From assembly GCA_050180015.1 (NCBI GenBank), contig JBFXEO010000037.1, positions 1-17,137 on the forward strand: a stretch of DNA of 17,137 nucleotides, in the 5' to 3' direction. Source of the DNA: JBFXEO01 sp050180015. GTDB taxonomy: Bacteria > Bacteroidota > Bacteroidia > Bacteroidales > Tenuifilaceae. Numbering within the stretch: position 1 is the first letter of the stretch; each line of letters starts with the position of its first letter. The notes beneath the pieces are model-generated. The model was not told the origin of the DNA and ran no database searches. It worked only from the letters and a program-made list of their open reading frames with translations. Below are positions 7,954 through 14,840 of this stretch, piece by piece. The position numbers and the translations under genes were made by a program.

Positions 7954-8811
7954 TTATTTAACTGTTTCCTTGAAAATAATATTGTCAATTAACCGTATTT
8001 CCCCCGCCCTTACCGCAATACATCCAACTATTTGCGCGGCATCATCCCAGCTATTTATCGGCTCTAGGGTAATGGCATTTGAAAGTTCAAAGTATTCAAC
8101 GCTTAAATTAGGATCGCCATTAATCGTATTTTCAACCCAGCCAGTCAAATTTTTTACGGTCGTACTGTTCATTTTGTTTCGGGCCTCCTGGAGTGTTCTT
8201 GCAATAAGCGGAGCACTTTCCCGTTTTTCGGGAGTAAGCAGCATATTCCTGCTGCTCATTGCCAGCCCATCGTTTTCCCGTAAAGTCGGACACGGTACTA
8301 TTTCAATACCATAGTTAAGCATTTGAACCATTTTTCTAATTACGGCCAACTGCTGAAAATCTTTCTGTCCAAAGTATGCCCTGTCTGGCTGCACAATATC
8401 AAAAAATCTACTAACAACCTGGGCAACACCATTAAAATGACCCGGCCGGTGCTTTCCTTCCATTACCTTATCGAGTACGCCAAAATCAAACTCCCTTGTG
8501 TCCGGTTCCGGGTATATCTCCTTTTCCGATGGCATAAAAATATACTGTACTCCGGCTTTTTCCAGCTGGGCAATATCTTTTTCGGGGGTTCGGGGATACC
8601 TATCGAGATCCTTTTTATCGTTGAATTGGGTGGGGTTAACAAATATGCTTACAGCAACAATGTCGTTTTCTTTTATCGCCCGGCTCACCAGGGAAATGTG
8701 TCCATCATGCAAGGCTCCCATGGTTGGAACAAAGCCAATAAACCGCCCGGAATTTTTTGCCTCCCGGAGATATCCTTTTAGTTCCTCAACAGTTTTTACA
8801 ATTCTTGCCAT
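7954..8811 (-). CDS. panC: Pantothenate synthetase (pantoate--beta-alanine ligase)
   Basis: PanC joins pantoate to beta-alanine with ATP through a pantoyl-adenylate intermediate, using the beta-alanine made by the adjacent panD product. With the start at 8811 it has 285 residues, normal for the family. The nucleotide-binding P-T-M31-G-A-L-H35-D-G-H38 motif, V-N-P-T-Q-F-N, the G-Q-K-D-x-Q block and the S-S-R-N counterpart of the KMSKS loop are all visible. An ATG at 8859 would add 16 residues. I chose 8811 because family members begin a few residues before the V-x-E-L helix and because a promoter-like sequence lies just upstream, with AAGGG close to the ATG. First gene of the panC-panD-flippase unit, divergent from the glgA-like gene. 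Confidence 0.97.
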   Translation of the reverse strand: MARIVKTVEELKGYLREAKNSGRFIGFVPTMGALHDGHISLVSRAIKENDIVAVSIFVNPTQFNDKKDLDRYPRTPEKDIAQLEKAGVQYIFMPSEKEIYPEPDTREFDFGVLDKVMEGKHRPGHFNGVAQVVSRFFDIVQPDRAYFGQKDFQQLAVIRKMVQMLNYGIEIVPCPTLRENDGLAMSSRNMLLTPEKRESAPLIARTLQEARNKMNSTTVKNLTGWVENTINGDPNLSVEYFELSNAITLEPINSWDDAAQIVGCIAVRAGEIRLIDNIIFKETVK

Positions 8812-8834
8812 AATCCCTTTTTGCTTTGAGGTTA

Positions 8835-8868
8835 CAAAGGTTATAAAAATCTGAAACAATTTAACAAA
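8835..8868 (-). promoter_or_regulatory. Candidate panC promoter
   Basis: On the minus strand TTTG (8868-8865) is followed after 21 bases by TAACCTTTG (8843-8835). The latter is the Bacteroidetes -7 element with one extra base between TA and TTTG. Initiation would fall near 8828, about 17 bases before the panC ATG at 8811, which supports that start over 8859. Confidence 0.4.
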
Positions 8869-8934
8869 TCAGCGCAAATTGATGTTCAAAAACATGGTAA
8901 AAATAGGGTGAGTTGAAAATCAATGAGAAAGCCA

Positions 8935-8966
8935 TTGAACAAAGTGAGATTTTTTTTATACTTTTG
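8935..8966 (+). promoter_or_regulatory. Forward promoter P1 upstream of hairpins
   Basis: TTG (8935-8937), a 21-base spacer and a perfect TACTTTTG (8959-8966) match the Bacteroidetes -33/-7 pattern. Initiation would be near 8973, about 12 bases before a hairpin that ends in TTTT and about 175 bases before the glgA-like start. Confidence 0.55.
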
Positions 8967-8984
8967 CAGATGGATTGGGAATAG

Positions 8985-9019
8985 CCCGGATTCGAAAATT
9001 TTTCGAATGTCCGGGTTTT
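8985..9019 (+). terminator. Terminator- or attenuator-like hairpin in the glgA-like leader
   Basis: CCCGGA (8985-8990) pairs with TCCGGG (9010-9015), and TTCGAAAA (8991-8998) pairs with TTTTCGAA (9000-9007), leaving a TG bulge on the 3' arm. TTTT follows directly (9016-9019). The inner stem is itself nearly palindromic, so the RNA loop would open by a few bases. It is placed to stop or slow transcripts started at P1; an alternative is a stable 5' end. Confidence 0.5.
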
Positions 9020-9021
9020 AT

Positions 9022-9054
9022 GCCAATGATGCTATGCAAATCTCGATCGTTGGC
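9022..9054 (+). other. Second leader hairpin
   Basis: GCCAATGAT (9022-9030) can pair with ATCGTTGGC (9046-9054) over nine positions, eight Watson-Crick and one U-G in RNA, around a 15-base loop. It begins six bases after the first stem ends and overlaps the -33 box of the second forward promoter. Its function is unknown. Confidence 0.4.
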
Positions 9055-9082
9055 TAAAAGAACTTGTACGATGATAATTTTG
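9050..9082 (+). promoter_or_regulatory. Forward promoter P2 for the glgA-like gene
   Basis: TTG (9050-9052), a 22-base spacer and a perfect TAATTTTG (9075-9082) match the Bacteroidetes pattern. Initiation near 9089 would give a leader of about 60 bases before the GTG start at 9148. It could drive the glgA-like gene independently of P1. Confidence 0.5.
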
Positions 9083-9147
9083 TATTAATGCAGCTTGCGA
9101 GGTTATAGGGTATTAAATTAGAAGGTAAACTTAATAAGGTAAATCTA

Positions 9148-9978
9148 GTGAAAAGCACCAAGGTATTGTTTATCTCGCAGGAAATAACTCCATATTTGCC
9201 CGAAAGCGAGATTTCGAAAATTGGGCGGTATCTACCCCAGGGAATCCAGGAACGAGGTAAGGAAATTCGTACATTTATGCCCCGTTTCGGATGCGTAAAT
9301 GAACGAAGAAACCAGCTGCACGAGGTTATCCGTTTGTCGGGAATGAACCTTGTGATTGACGATACCGATCACCCCCTAATAATAAAAGTTGCATCAATTC
9401 AAAGCGCCCGAATGCAGGTTTACTTTATTGATAACGACGATTACTTCCAAAGAAAATTTATACTCACCAACGAAAACAACGAATCCTTTGCCGACAACGA
9501 TGAACGTTCCATTTTTTTCAGCAAAGGAGTGCTGGAAACTGTAAAAAAATTACGTTGGTCACCCGATATTATCCATTGTCACGGCTGGCTTACGGCTTTT
9601 GCCCCAATCATGATAAAAAAGGCCTATGCCGATGACCCCCTGTTCGCCAAATCGAAGATTATCTACTCAGTTTACGACGATGCGTTTGGCACATCGCTTG
9701 ACACCAACGTCCGAAAAAAAATAATTATGGACGGTATTTCCAAAAAAGATGTGGAAATTTTAAAGGATCCGTCTTACATCAACATTAGTAAGCTGGCCAT
9801 AAATTACTCCGACGGTATAATCTTAGGAAGCGACGTAATTAATGAAGAGCTTATGGCCTACATCACTTCATTAAAAAAAACAACCCTTAACTATCAAGAT
9901 GAAGAAAAATACATTGATGCATACAACGATTTTTACGATACTGTTTTGAATTACACGGAAACCAGAAAAAAAAATTAA
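9148..9978 (+). CDS. Glycogen/starch synthase N-terminal-domain protein (GT5-like, stand-alone half)
   Basis: This 276-residue protein resembles only the N-terminal Rossmann half of GT5 glycogen synthases, which are normally well over 450 residues, and it ends where the nucleotide-sugar-binding C-terminal half should begin. The usual K-x-G-G sugar-nucleotide motif is altered to K24-I-G-R27. The P-D-x-x-H-x-H-D-W motif survives as P-D-I-I-H-C-H-G-W (139-147) with Asp replaced by Gly. The strongly conserved stretch near 49-96 (N-E-R-R-N-Q-L-H-E-V and the following residues) is, from memory, nearly invariant in this Bacteroidetes family. Catalysis as a glycogen synthase is therefore doubtful. 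The start is GTG with AAGG eight bases upstream; no other start fits before an in-frame stop at 9106. Followed by glmS after 83 bases. Confidence 0.85.
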   Translation: MKSTKVLFISQEITPYLPESEISKIGRYLPQGIQERGKEIRTFMPRFGCVNERRNQLHEVIRLSGMNLVIDDTDHPLIIKVASIQSARMQVYFIDNDDYFQRKFILTNENNESFADNDERSIFFSKGVLETVKKLRWSPDIIHCHGWLTAFAPIMIKKAYADDPLFAKSKIIYSVYDDAFGTSLDTNVRKKIIMDGISKKDVEILKDPSYINISKLAINYSDGIILGSDVINEELMAYITSLKKTTLNYQDEEKYIDAYNDFYDTVLNYTETRKKN

Positions 9979-10061
9979 ATCCATCGATGTGTACCGCCCC
10001 AAAATATATGCGTTTAAACAATGCTGGCGAGGTATTAATTGAAATTAAATGAACTTGTATA

Positions 10062-11897
10062 ATGTGTGGAATAGTAGGATATATTGGATACAGGCAAGCT
10101 TACCCCGTAATTATTAACGGACTAAAACGACTTGAATACAGAGGCTACGACTCTGCCGGCGTTTTCGTTATGGGCAAACACCCATACATGGCCAAATGTA
10201 AGGGGAAAGTTGCCGATCTGGAAAATTTTATAGGAACAAATCCTGTTACAGGAACAATAGGAATTGGCCATACCCGATGGGCAACACACGGCGAACCCAA
10301 CGATGTAAACGCACATCCACACGAATCAATGAACGGAAAGTTCATTGTTATCCATAACGGCATCATCGAAAACTATAGCAATCTAAAGTGTAAACTCGAA
10401 AAACGGGGATACTCTTTTAAATCTGAAACCGATACTGAAGTTCTTGTTAACCTAATAGAGTACATTTATCTTAAGGGAAATGTATCCGCCGAAATTGCCG
10501 TACGGCTAGCTTTAACAAAAGTAGTAGGAGCCTACGGTATTGTAGTAATAAACAAGGATGAACCCAACACTCTTATTGCTGCCCGAAAGGGTAGCCCGCT
10601 CGTTGTTGGTGTTGGCGAGGGTGAATATTTTGTTGCATCCGATGCAACCCCCATAGTAGAATATACAAATAGTGTTATTTTTTTAAATGATAACGATGTA
10701 GCTATTCTGCGCAGGGATGAAATGATTCTTAAAACAATTTACAACGAATCGCTAGAACCCAACGTCCAAACTCTCGATCTGGATATAGAGGCAATCGAAA
10801 AAAGCGGCTTCGAACATTTTATGCTCAAAGAAATTTTTGAACAGCCGCGGAGTATTCACGACACCTTTAGGGGCCGGGTTTCATTATCGCCTCCCGATAT
10901 CCATCTTGGCGGTTTATATAACGTAATTCCCAACCTTATTGAAGCCAAGCGAATACTATTAATCGGTTGTGGAACATCGTGGCATGCCGCCCTTGTTGGT
11001 GAATACTTGCTGGAAGACCTGGCCCGAGTCCCGGTTGAAGTAGAATACGCCTCTGAATTCCGATACCGAAACCCCATTATAAACAAGGACGATATAGTCA
11101 TTGCCATTAGCCAGAGCGGGGAAACTGCCGATACCCTTGCTGCCATTCGTATGGCAAAACAAGCAGGCGCACTGGTACTTGGTATCTGCAATGTTGTTGG
11201 TTCCAGTATTCCCCGGGAAACACACGCCGGGGTATATACCCATGCCGGCCCAGAAATTGGTGTTGCCTCTACCAAGGCATTTACAGCGCAGGTCACCGTA
11301 CTCATAATGATGGCGATCCTTCTTGGCCGGAAAAGAGGTATTCTTAGCGACGAAAAGTTCAACGATTTAATCACCGATATTTCCCTGGTTCCCGATAAGA
11401 TTGATAGAATACTGCAGTCAGAACCAACCGTTCAGCGTATTGCAGAAAGATTTATGGACGTAAGAAATTTCATTTACCTGGGACGTGGTTACTATTTTCC
11501 CGTTGCCCTTGAAGGTGCTTTAAAATTAAAGGAAATTTCCTATATACATGCCGAAGGTTATCCTGCAGCAGAAATGAAGCATGGGCCAATTGCCCTTATA
11601 GACGATACCATGCCCGTTGTTGTGATTGCCACGAAGGATAATAGCTACGAAAAAATTGTTAGCAACATTCAAGAGGTAAAAGCCCGGAAGGGGGTTATAA
11701 TTGCCATTGTTACCGAAGGTGATACCATCATTAAGCAGATGGCAGATTATGTAATTGAAATTCCCGAGGCAAGCGAGGTCGTTGGAGCATTGCTTTCTGT
11801 TGTTCCCCTGCAGTTGTTGGCTTACCATATTGCATTGCTGCGCGGATGCAATGTAGATCAACCAAGAAATCTTGCCAAATCTGTAACGGTGGAGTAA
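10062..11897 (+). CDS. glmS: Glutamine--fructose-6-phosphate aminotransferase (isomerising)
   Basis: GlmS makes glucosamine-6-phosphate from fructose-6-phosphate and glutamine, the first step toward UDP-GlcNAc for peptidoglycan and other envelope sugars. The 611 residues match the usual length. After removal of Met1, Cys2 becomes the N-terminal nucleophile of the class II glutaminase domain, supported by L-E-Y-R-G-Y-D-S-A-G, H-T-R-W-A-T-H-G and N-G-I-I-E-N-Y. Two SIS isomerase domains follow, with G-C-G-T-S-W-H-A and S-Q-S-G-E-T-A-D-T in the first and E-L/G-R-G-type segments in the second. The C-terminus ends K-S-V-T-V-E, as the family requires. I see no clear promoter in the 83 bases upstream and no ribozyme-like leader, so co-transcription with the glgA-like gene is plausible. 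Confidence 0.98.
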   Translation: MCGIVGYIGYRQAYPVIINGLKRLEYRGYDSAGVFVMGKHPYMAKCKGKVADLENFIGTNPVTGTIGIGHTRWATHGEPNDVNAHPHESMNGKFIVIHNGIIENYSNLKCKLEKRGYSFKSETDTEVLVNLIEYIYLKGNVSAEIAVRLALTKVVGAYGIVVINKDEPNTLIAARKGSPLVVGVGEGEYFVASDATPIVEYTNSVIFLNDNDVAILRRDEMILKTIYNESLEPNVQTLDLDIEAIEKSGFEHFMLKEIFEQPRSIHDTFRGRVSLSPPDIHLGGLYNVIPNLIEAKRILLIGCGTSWHAALVGEYLLEDLARVPVEVEYASEFRYRNPIINKDDIVIAISQSGETADTLAAIRMAKQAGALVLGICNVVGSSIPRETHAGVYTHAGPEIGVASTKAFTAQVTVLIMMAILLGRKRGILSDEKFNDLITDISLVPDKIDRILQSEPTVQRIAERFMDVRNFIYLGRGYYFPVALEGALKLKEISYIHAEGYPAAEMKHGPIALIDDTMPVVVIATKDNSYEKIVSNIQEVKARKGVIIAIVTEGDTIIKQMADYVIEIPEASEVVGALLSVVPLQLLAYHIALLRGCNVDQPRNLAKSVTVE

Positions 11898-11904
11898 AAC
11901 AAAA

Positions 11905-11929
11905 TTAATCGGGGCCCCAGGCCCATTAA
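11905..11929. terminator. Hairpin between convergent glmS and rfbB, likely bidirectional terminator
   Basis: GGGCC (11912-11916) pairs with GGCCC (11920-11924) around CCA, and outside a two-base bulge TTAAT (11905-11909) pairs with ATTAA (11925-11929). On the minus strand it is followed by a T-rich run (TTTTGTTTT), on the plus strand by a weaker T-rich stretch. It ends one base before the rfbB stop codon. Confidence 0.55.
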
Positions 11930-11930
11930 C

Positions 11931-12986
11931 CTATCTATTTTTATACTGTTGCTCGTAATACTTAATGTATTGCCCCGATGCAACTTCATTTAACCAATTT
12001 TCATTGTTAAGGTACCAGTCAACCGTTTGCTCCAAACCCTGCTCAAACCGAAGACTCGGTCCCCAGCCCAACCTGCTTTGTATCTTCGATGAATCTATGG
12101 CGTACCGCAAATCATGGCCTGCCCGATCTTTTACAAAGGTTATTAGCTGCTCCGACTCCCCGTCCTCTCTGCCCAACTTGTTATCCATAATTTTACAAAG
12201 CAGACGAATAAGGTCAATGTTTTTCCATTCGTTATTGCCACCAATATTGTACGTTTCGCCTGGGTTTGCACGATGAAAAATCAAATCGATGGCCGCCGCA
12301 TGATCCTCAACATACAACCAATCGCGGATATTCTCTCCCCTTCCGTAAACCGGAATCAATTTTTTATGTTTAATATTGTTAATGGCTAGCGGTATCAACT
12401 TTTCGGGAAATTGATTGGGCCCGTAGTTGTTGGAGCAGTTTGAAATAACAACAGGTAGCCCGTAAGTATGATGGTACGCCCGTACCAGATGATCCGATGA
12501 GGCTTTTGAGGCAGAGTATGGGCTCCGGGGATCATAGGCCGTTTGCTCTGTAAACAATCCATCTTTCCCCAAGCTGCCATACACTTCATCGGTAGAAATG
12601 TGATAAAAAACTTTTCCCTCAAAATTAGAATTCCAGTGCTTACGTGCCGCATTTAAAAGTACAGTGGTTCCCAGTATATTTGTACGAATGAATGCCATGG
12701 GATCGGCAATTGACCTATCTACATGGGACTCTGCTGCCAAGTGAATTATTCCGTCGATGCTGAATTTTGCAAAGGCCTCTTCAACCGCTTGTTCATCAGA
12801 AATATCGCCCTTGATAAAAAAATAGTTGCTGGATTTTTCAACATCACTAAGATTAGACAAGTTACCCGCGTAGGTTAACGCATCAAAATTAACGATTCGA
12901 TAATCCGGATAATTTCTTACAAATCGTCGAACTACATGCGAACCAATAAATCCTGCTCCCCCGGTAATAAGTAATGTTTTCCCCAT
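11931..12986 (-). CDS. rfbB: dTDP-glucose 4,6-dehydratase
   Basis: RfbB/RmlB converts dTDP-glucose to dTDP-4-keto-6-deoxyglucose, the second step toward dTDP-rhamnose and other deoxysugars of surface polysaccharides. With the start at 12986 it has 351 residues. The NAD-binding T8-G-G-A-G-F-I-G15, H-L-A-A-E-S-H-V-D-R-S (82-92), the catalytic T132-D133-E134-V, and Y157-x-x-x-K161 are all in place. An ATG at 13031 would add 15 residues; I chose 12986 because family members begin directly before the first beta strand. The partners rfbA, rfbC and rfbD are not in the window, so the gene stands alone between a convergent glmS and a divergent tRNA gene. Related GDP- or UDP-sugar dehydratases are less likely given the RmlB-specific D-E-V-Y-G-S-L. 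Confidence 0.95.
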   Translation of the reverse strand: MGKTLLITGGAGFIGSHVVRRFVRNYPDYRIVNFDALTYAGNLSNLSDVEKSSNYFFIKGDISDEQAVEEAFAKFSIDGIIHLAAESHVDRSIADPMAFIRTNILGTTVLLNAARKHWNSNFEGKVFYHISTDEVYGSLGKDGLFTEQTAYDPRSPYSASKASSDHLVRAYHHTYGLPVVISNCSNNYGPNQFPEKLIPLAINNIKHKKLIPVYGRGENIRDWLYVEDHAAAIDLIFHRANPGETYNIGGNNEWKNIDLIRLLCKIMDNKLGREDGESEQLITFVKDRAGHDLRYAIDSSKIQSRLGWGPSLRFEQGLEQTVDWYLNNENWLNEVASGQYIKYYEQQYKNR

Positions 12987-13047
12987 TCCTGTAAATTTTA
13001 TGCCTATTTCACAACGGGGTAAAGTAAACAAGAATTTTTGAGTTTTT

Positions 13048-13080
13048 TTTGGTGTAAGAATAAAATAAGGATTAAATTTG
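13048..13080 (+). promoter_or_regulatory. Promoter of tRNA-Lys
   Basis: TTTG (13048-13051), a 21-base spacer and a perfect TAAATTTG (13073-13080) match the Bacteroidetes -33/-7 pattern. Initiation near 13087 would lie about ten bases before the mature tRNA 5' end. This is one of the best promoter matches in the window. Confidence 0.65.
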
Positions 13081-13096
13081 CACCCACAACAAAAAA

Positions 13097-13172
13097 CGGT
13101 TCGTAGCTCAGCTGGTAGAGCACGTGACTCTTAATCATGGGGTCGAGGGTTCGATCCCCTCCGAACCGACCA
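13097..13172 (+). tRNA. tRNA-Lys(CTT)
   Basis: A complete 76-base cloverleaf folds by eye. The acceptor stem pairs CGGTTCG (13097-13103) with CGAACCG (13162-13168), then discriminator A and an encoded CCA. The D arm has GCTC/GAGC with AGCTGGTA. The anticodon stem is CGTGA/TCATG with one G-T pair, and the loop CTCTTAA carries anticodon CTT (13130-13132), which reads lysine AAG. The T arm is GAGGG/CCCTC around TTCGATC. It has its own promoter and terminator. Confidence 0.98.
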
Positions 13173-13173
13173 G

Positions 13174-13200
13174 AAGGCCACCATTCAAGGTGGCTTTTTT
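13174..13200 (+). terminator. Intrinsic terminator of tRNA-Lys
   Basis: GCCACC (13177-13182) pairs with GGTGGC (13189-13194) around a six-base loop, followed by six T (13195-13200). A-T and G-T pairs with the preceding AAG can extend the stem into the T tract. It starts two bases after the encoded CCA. Confidence 0.9.
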
Positions 13201-13232
13201 GTTTATTCCTCTATAATATCACGCTTTTATTG

Positions 13233-13240
13233 TATCTTTG
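13233..13240 (+). promoter_or_regulatory. Candidate -7 element for the DUF2461 gene (TATCTTTG)
   Basis: TATCTTTG matches TAnnTTTG exactly and would place initiation near 13247, only about eight bases before the ATG at 13255. No TTG lies at the usual distance upstream, so the match is -7 only. Confidence 0.4.
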
Positions 13241-13254
13241 AAAAAACAGAAGCA

Positions 13255-13920
13255 ATGGAGGTTCAAATTAAAACGTCAACGTTGCTATTCCTTTCCGAGC
13301 TTAAGGATAACAACGACCGGGAATGGTTCCAGGAAAACAAGAAAAGATATACCGATTCGGTAGAAAGCTTTAAACATTTTATCAATGCGTTAATTGTTGG
13401 CATCCAGGAAATTGACAACTCTTTAGGGTCATTAACACCCGAGGAATGTATATTCAGAATTTACAGGGATGTCAGATTTTCGGCGAACAAAGAACCCTAC
13501 AAAACAAATTTTGGTGCATACATGGCTCCCGGTGGGCGAAAAAGTCAGCTTGCCGGTTATTACTTTCATGTTGAACCCGGCAGCTCATTTTTATCGGGCG
13601 GAATATACATGGCTCCGCCGGAAATTATGCGTAGGGTAAGGGAGGATATTGCTGACTACTCCGAGGAGTTCTTAAAAATTGTTGACGCTAACAATTTTAA
13701 AAAGTGTTTTTCTTTCCGCGATGCCGAAAAGTTAAAAAAAATACCAAGGGGTTTTGAGCCGGGCTCAACGGTAGATGAATACCTTAAAATGAAGTATGTT
13801 GCCCCCGCCCACCCCCTTGCAGATGATGAAATCACCAGCCCCAGGATGCTGGAAAACTCCTTGAATACTTTTAAAGAGCTATATCCGCTAATACATTTTT
13901 TAAACCGGGCTATAAGATAA
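13255..13920 (+). CDS. DUF2461 domain protein (TIGR02453-type)
   Basis: This 221-residue protein matches the DUF2461 family along its whole length. The signs are an N-terminal F-L-x-x-L-x-x-N-N-D-R-E-W-F-x-x-N-K block (residues 12-29), R-I-Y-R-D-V-R-F-S-x-x-K-x-P-Y-K-T-N near 68-87, and G-G-I-Y-M-A-P near 117-123. No signal peptide or membrane segment is visible, so it is presumably cytosolic. The biochemical function of the family is not known to me. It starts 55 bases after the tRNA terminator and has a -7-like sequence directly upstream, so it is probably transcribed on its own; no clear terminator separates it from rlpA 89 bases downstream. Confidence 0.88.
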   Translation: MEVQIKTSTLLFLSELKDNNDREWFQENKKRYTDSVESFKHFINALIVGIQEIDNSLGSLTPEECIFRIYRDVRFSANKEPYKTNFGAYMAPGGRKSQLAGYYFHVEPGSSFLSGGIYMAPPEIMRRVREDIADYSEEFLKIVDANNFKKCFSFRDAEKLKKIPRGFEPGSTVDEYLKMKYVAPAHPLADDEITSPRMLENSLNTFKELYPLIHFLNRAIR

Positions 13921-14009
13921 CGCCATTTTTAAACGTATTCCTCTACTTGAATGAAATTAAAGTCCCATAGCGTTTTACTATAAATTCTACAACAAAACAT
14001 TTCGTAACA

Positions 14010-14795
14010 ATGAAACAGCTGTTCGCCACACTATCAATTCTTCTTGTTTTTTCCTTTAGCTCCACTGCTCAAATGGGTTATGTGCAAGAGGGGAAAGCAT
14101 CGTTTTACGGTGATGAATTTGAGGGTAGAACCACGGCTTCGGGAGAAAAGTACAGCCATAAAAAAGCAACCTGCGCCCACCTTACAATTCCCTTTGGTGC
14201 CCTGGTTAAAATTACCAATCTGGATAACAATGCAACCGCCATTGTGAGGGTAAATGACCGGGGACCTTTTGTAACAGACAGAATTATTGATGTAAGCCAA
14301 TCCGTTGCACAGCGACTGGGTATGCTAGAAAAAGGTATTGTCAATGTAAAAATTGAAGTTATCGACAGCAATGGAATTGGTGTTCAAAAAAATGAACCCA
14401 TAAACCAAAACAATATCGACACATTGAATACCCCGGAAAAGGTGAAGCAAGAAAAACGGGATACCGCCGGTACTGAATCCATACAAACTATCACGTATGA
14501 CGATAAGAGGTATTCTCCCACAGAGCTTTTCACCGTAAATATTAACCCCGCCGAGCAAAAAGGCTACACCATTCAGGTGGGAAGCTATAAAGAGCTGGCC
14601 AACATTTTAAGAATTGCATCGGACGTACAGTCCACATTTAAGAAAGAGGTAAAGTTACAGGTGGCAAGTATTAACGGTGAAAAAATTTATCGCCTAATGG
14701 TTGGCTCTTTCAACTCCAGACAGGAAGCGGAAATGTTCAAAGAAAAAGTAGTAAAAATTTACAGGGATTGTTTTGTTGTTGAACTAAGAGATTAG
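14010..14795 (+). CDS. RlpA-family septal-ring lytic transglycosylase with SPOR domain
   Basis: This 261-residue secreted protein has a signal peptide of about 20 residues ending S-T-A-Q. The RlpA double-psi beta-barrel follows at about 27-117, then a linker rich in Asn, Lys and Glu, and a SPOR peptidoglycan-binding domain at about 184-259. The three residues reported as catalytic in Pseudomonas RlpA (Glu, His and Asp, spaced 11 and 26 apart) correspond by position to Glu46 in G-E-K-Y, His57 in C-A-H-L and Asp83 in V-N-D-R-G-P-F, so activity on denuded glycan strands is plausible. SPOR domains target proteins to the septum. There is no lipobox cysteine after the signal peptide, so unlike E. 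coli RlpA it is not a lipoprotein. I see no TAnnTTTG promoter just upstream. Confidence 0.93.
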   Translation: MKQLFATLSILLVFSFSSTAQMGYVQEGKASFYGDEFEGRTTASGEKYSHKKATCAHLTIPFGALVKITNLDNNATAIVRVNDRGPFVTDRIIDVSQSVAQRLGMLEKGIVNVKIEVIDSNGIGVQKNEPINQNNIDTLNTPEKVKQEKRDTAGTESIQTITYDDKRYSPTELFTVNINPAEQKGYTIQVGSYKELANILRIASDVQSTFKKEVKLQVASINGEKIYRLMVGSFNSRQEAEMFKEKVVKIYRDCFVVELRD

Positions 14796-14840
14796 TCCTT
14801 TTGTTTTATCTTCCTCCGAATAAATAACCAACTAAAAATT

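Larger units (their letters stand above)
8812..9147. other. 336-base divergent intergenic region (panC / glgA-like)
   Basis: No convincing protein-coding gene lies here. From left to right it holds a minus-strand promoter-like sequence for panC (8835-8868), a forward promoter-like sequence (8935-8966), a strong hairpin followed by TTTT (8985-9019), a second hairpin (9022-9054), a second forward promoter-like sequence (9050-9082), and an AAGG ribosome-binding site at 9136-9139 eight bases before a GTG start. The two forward promoters on either side of the hairpins are the least ordinary part of the window. Confidence 0.6.

Noticed and set aside
7941..7988. Longer panD start at 7988, overlapping panC
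   Set aside because: With the 7940 start the cleavage site falls at Gly24-Ser25 and Lys9, Arg54 and Tyr58 take their standard positions; the extra 16 residues match the end of panC in another frame.
9979..10061. glmS ribozyme upstream of glmS
   Set aside because: The 83-base gap is too short for the known ribozyme (well over 100 bases), and I see no matching core; the class is mainly known from Gram-positive bacteria.
10856..11374. Open frame of 172 codons antisense to glmS, and other overlapping frames within strong genes
   Set aside because: They lie opposite well-conserved coding sequence, resemble no family, show biased composition, and have no start signals of their own.
12987..13031. 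Longer rfbB start at 13031
   Set aside because: Family members begin directly before the first beta strand and Gly-rich loop; the added 15 residues have no family counterpart.
13097..13172. tRNA-Lys as an integration site for a mobile element
   Set aside because: No integrase gene, no repeated tRNA 3' end and no change in gene type is visible downstream; the terminator and an ordinary DUF2461 gene follow directly.
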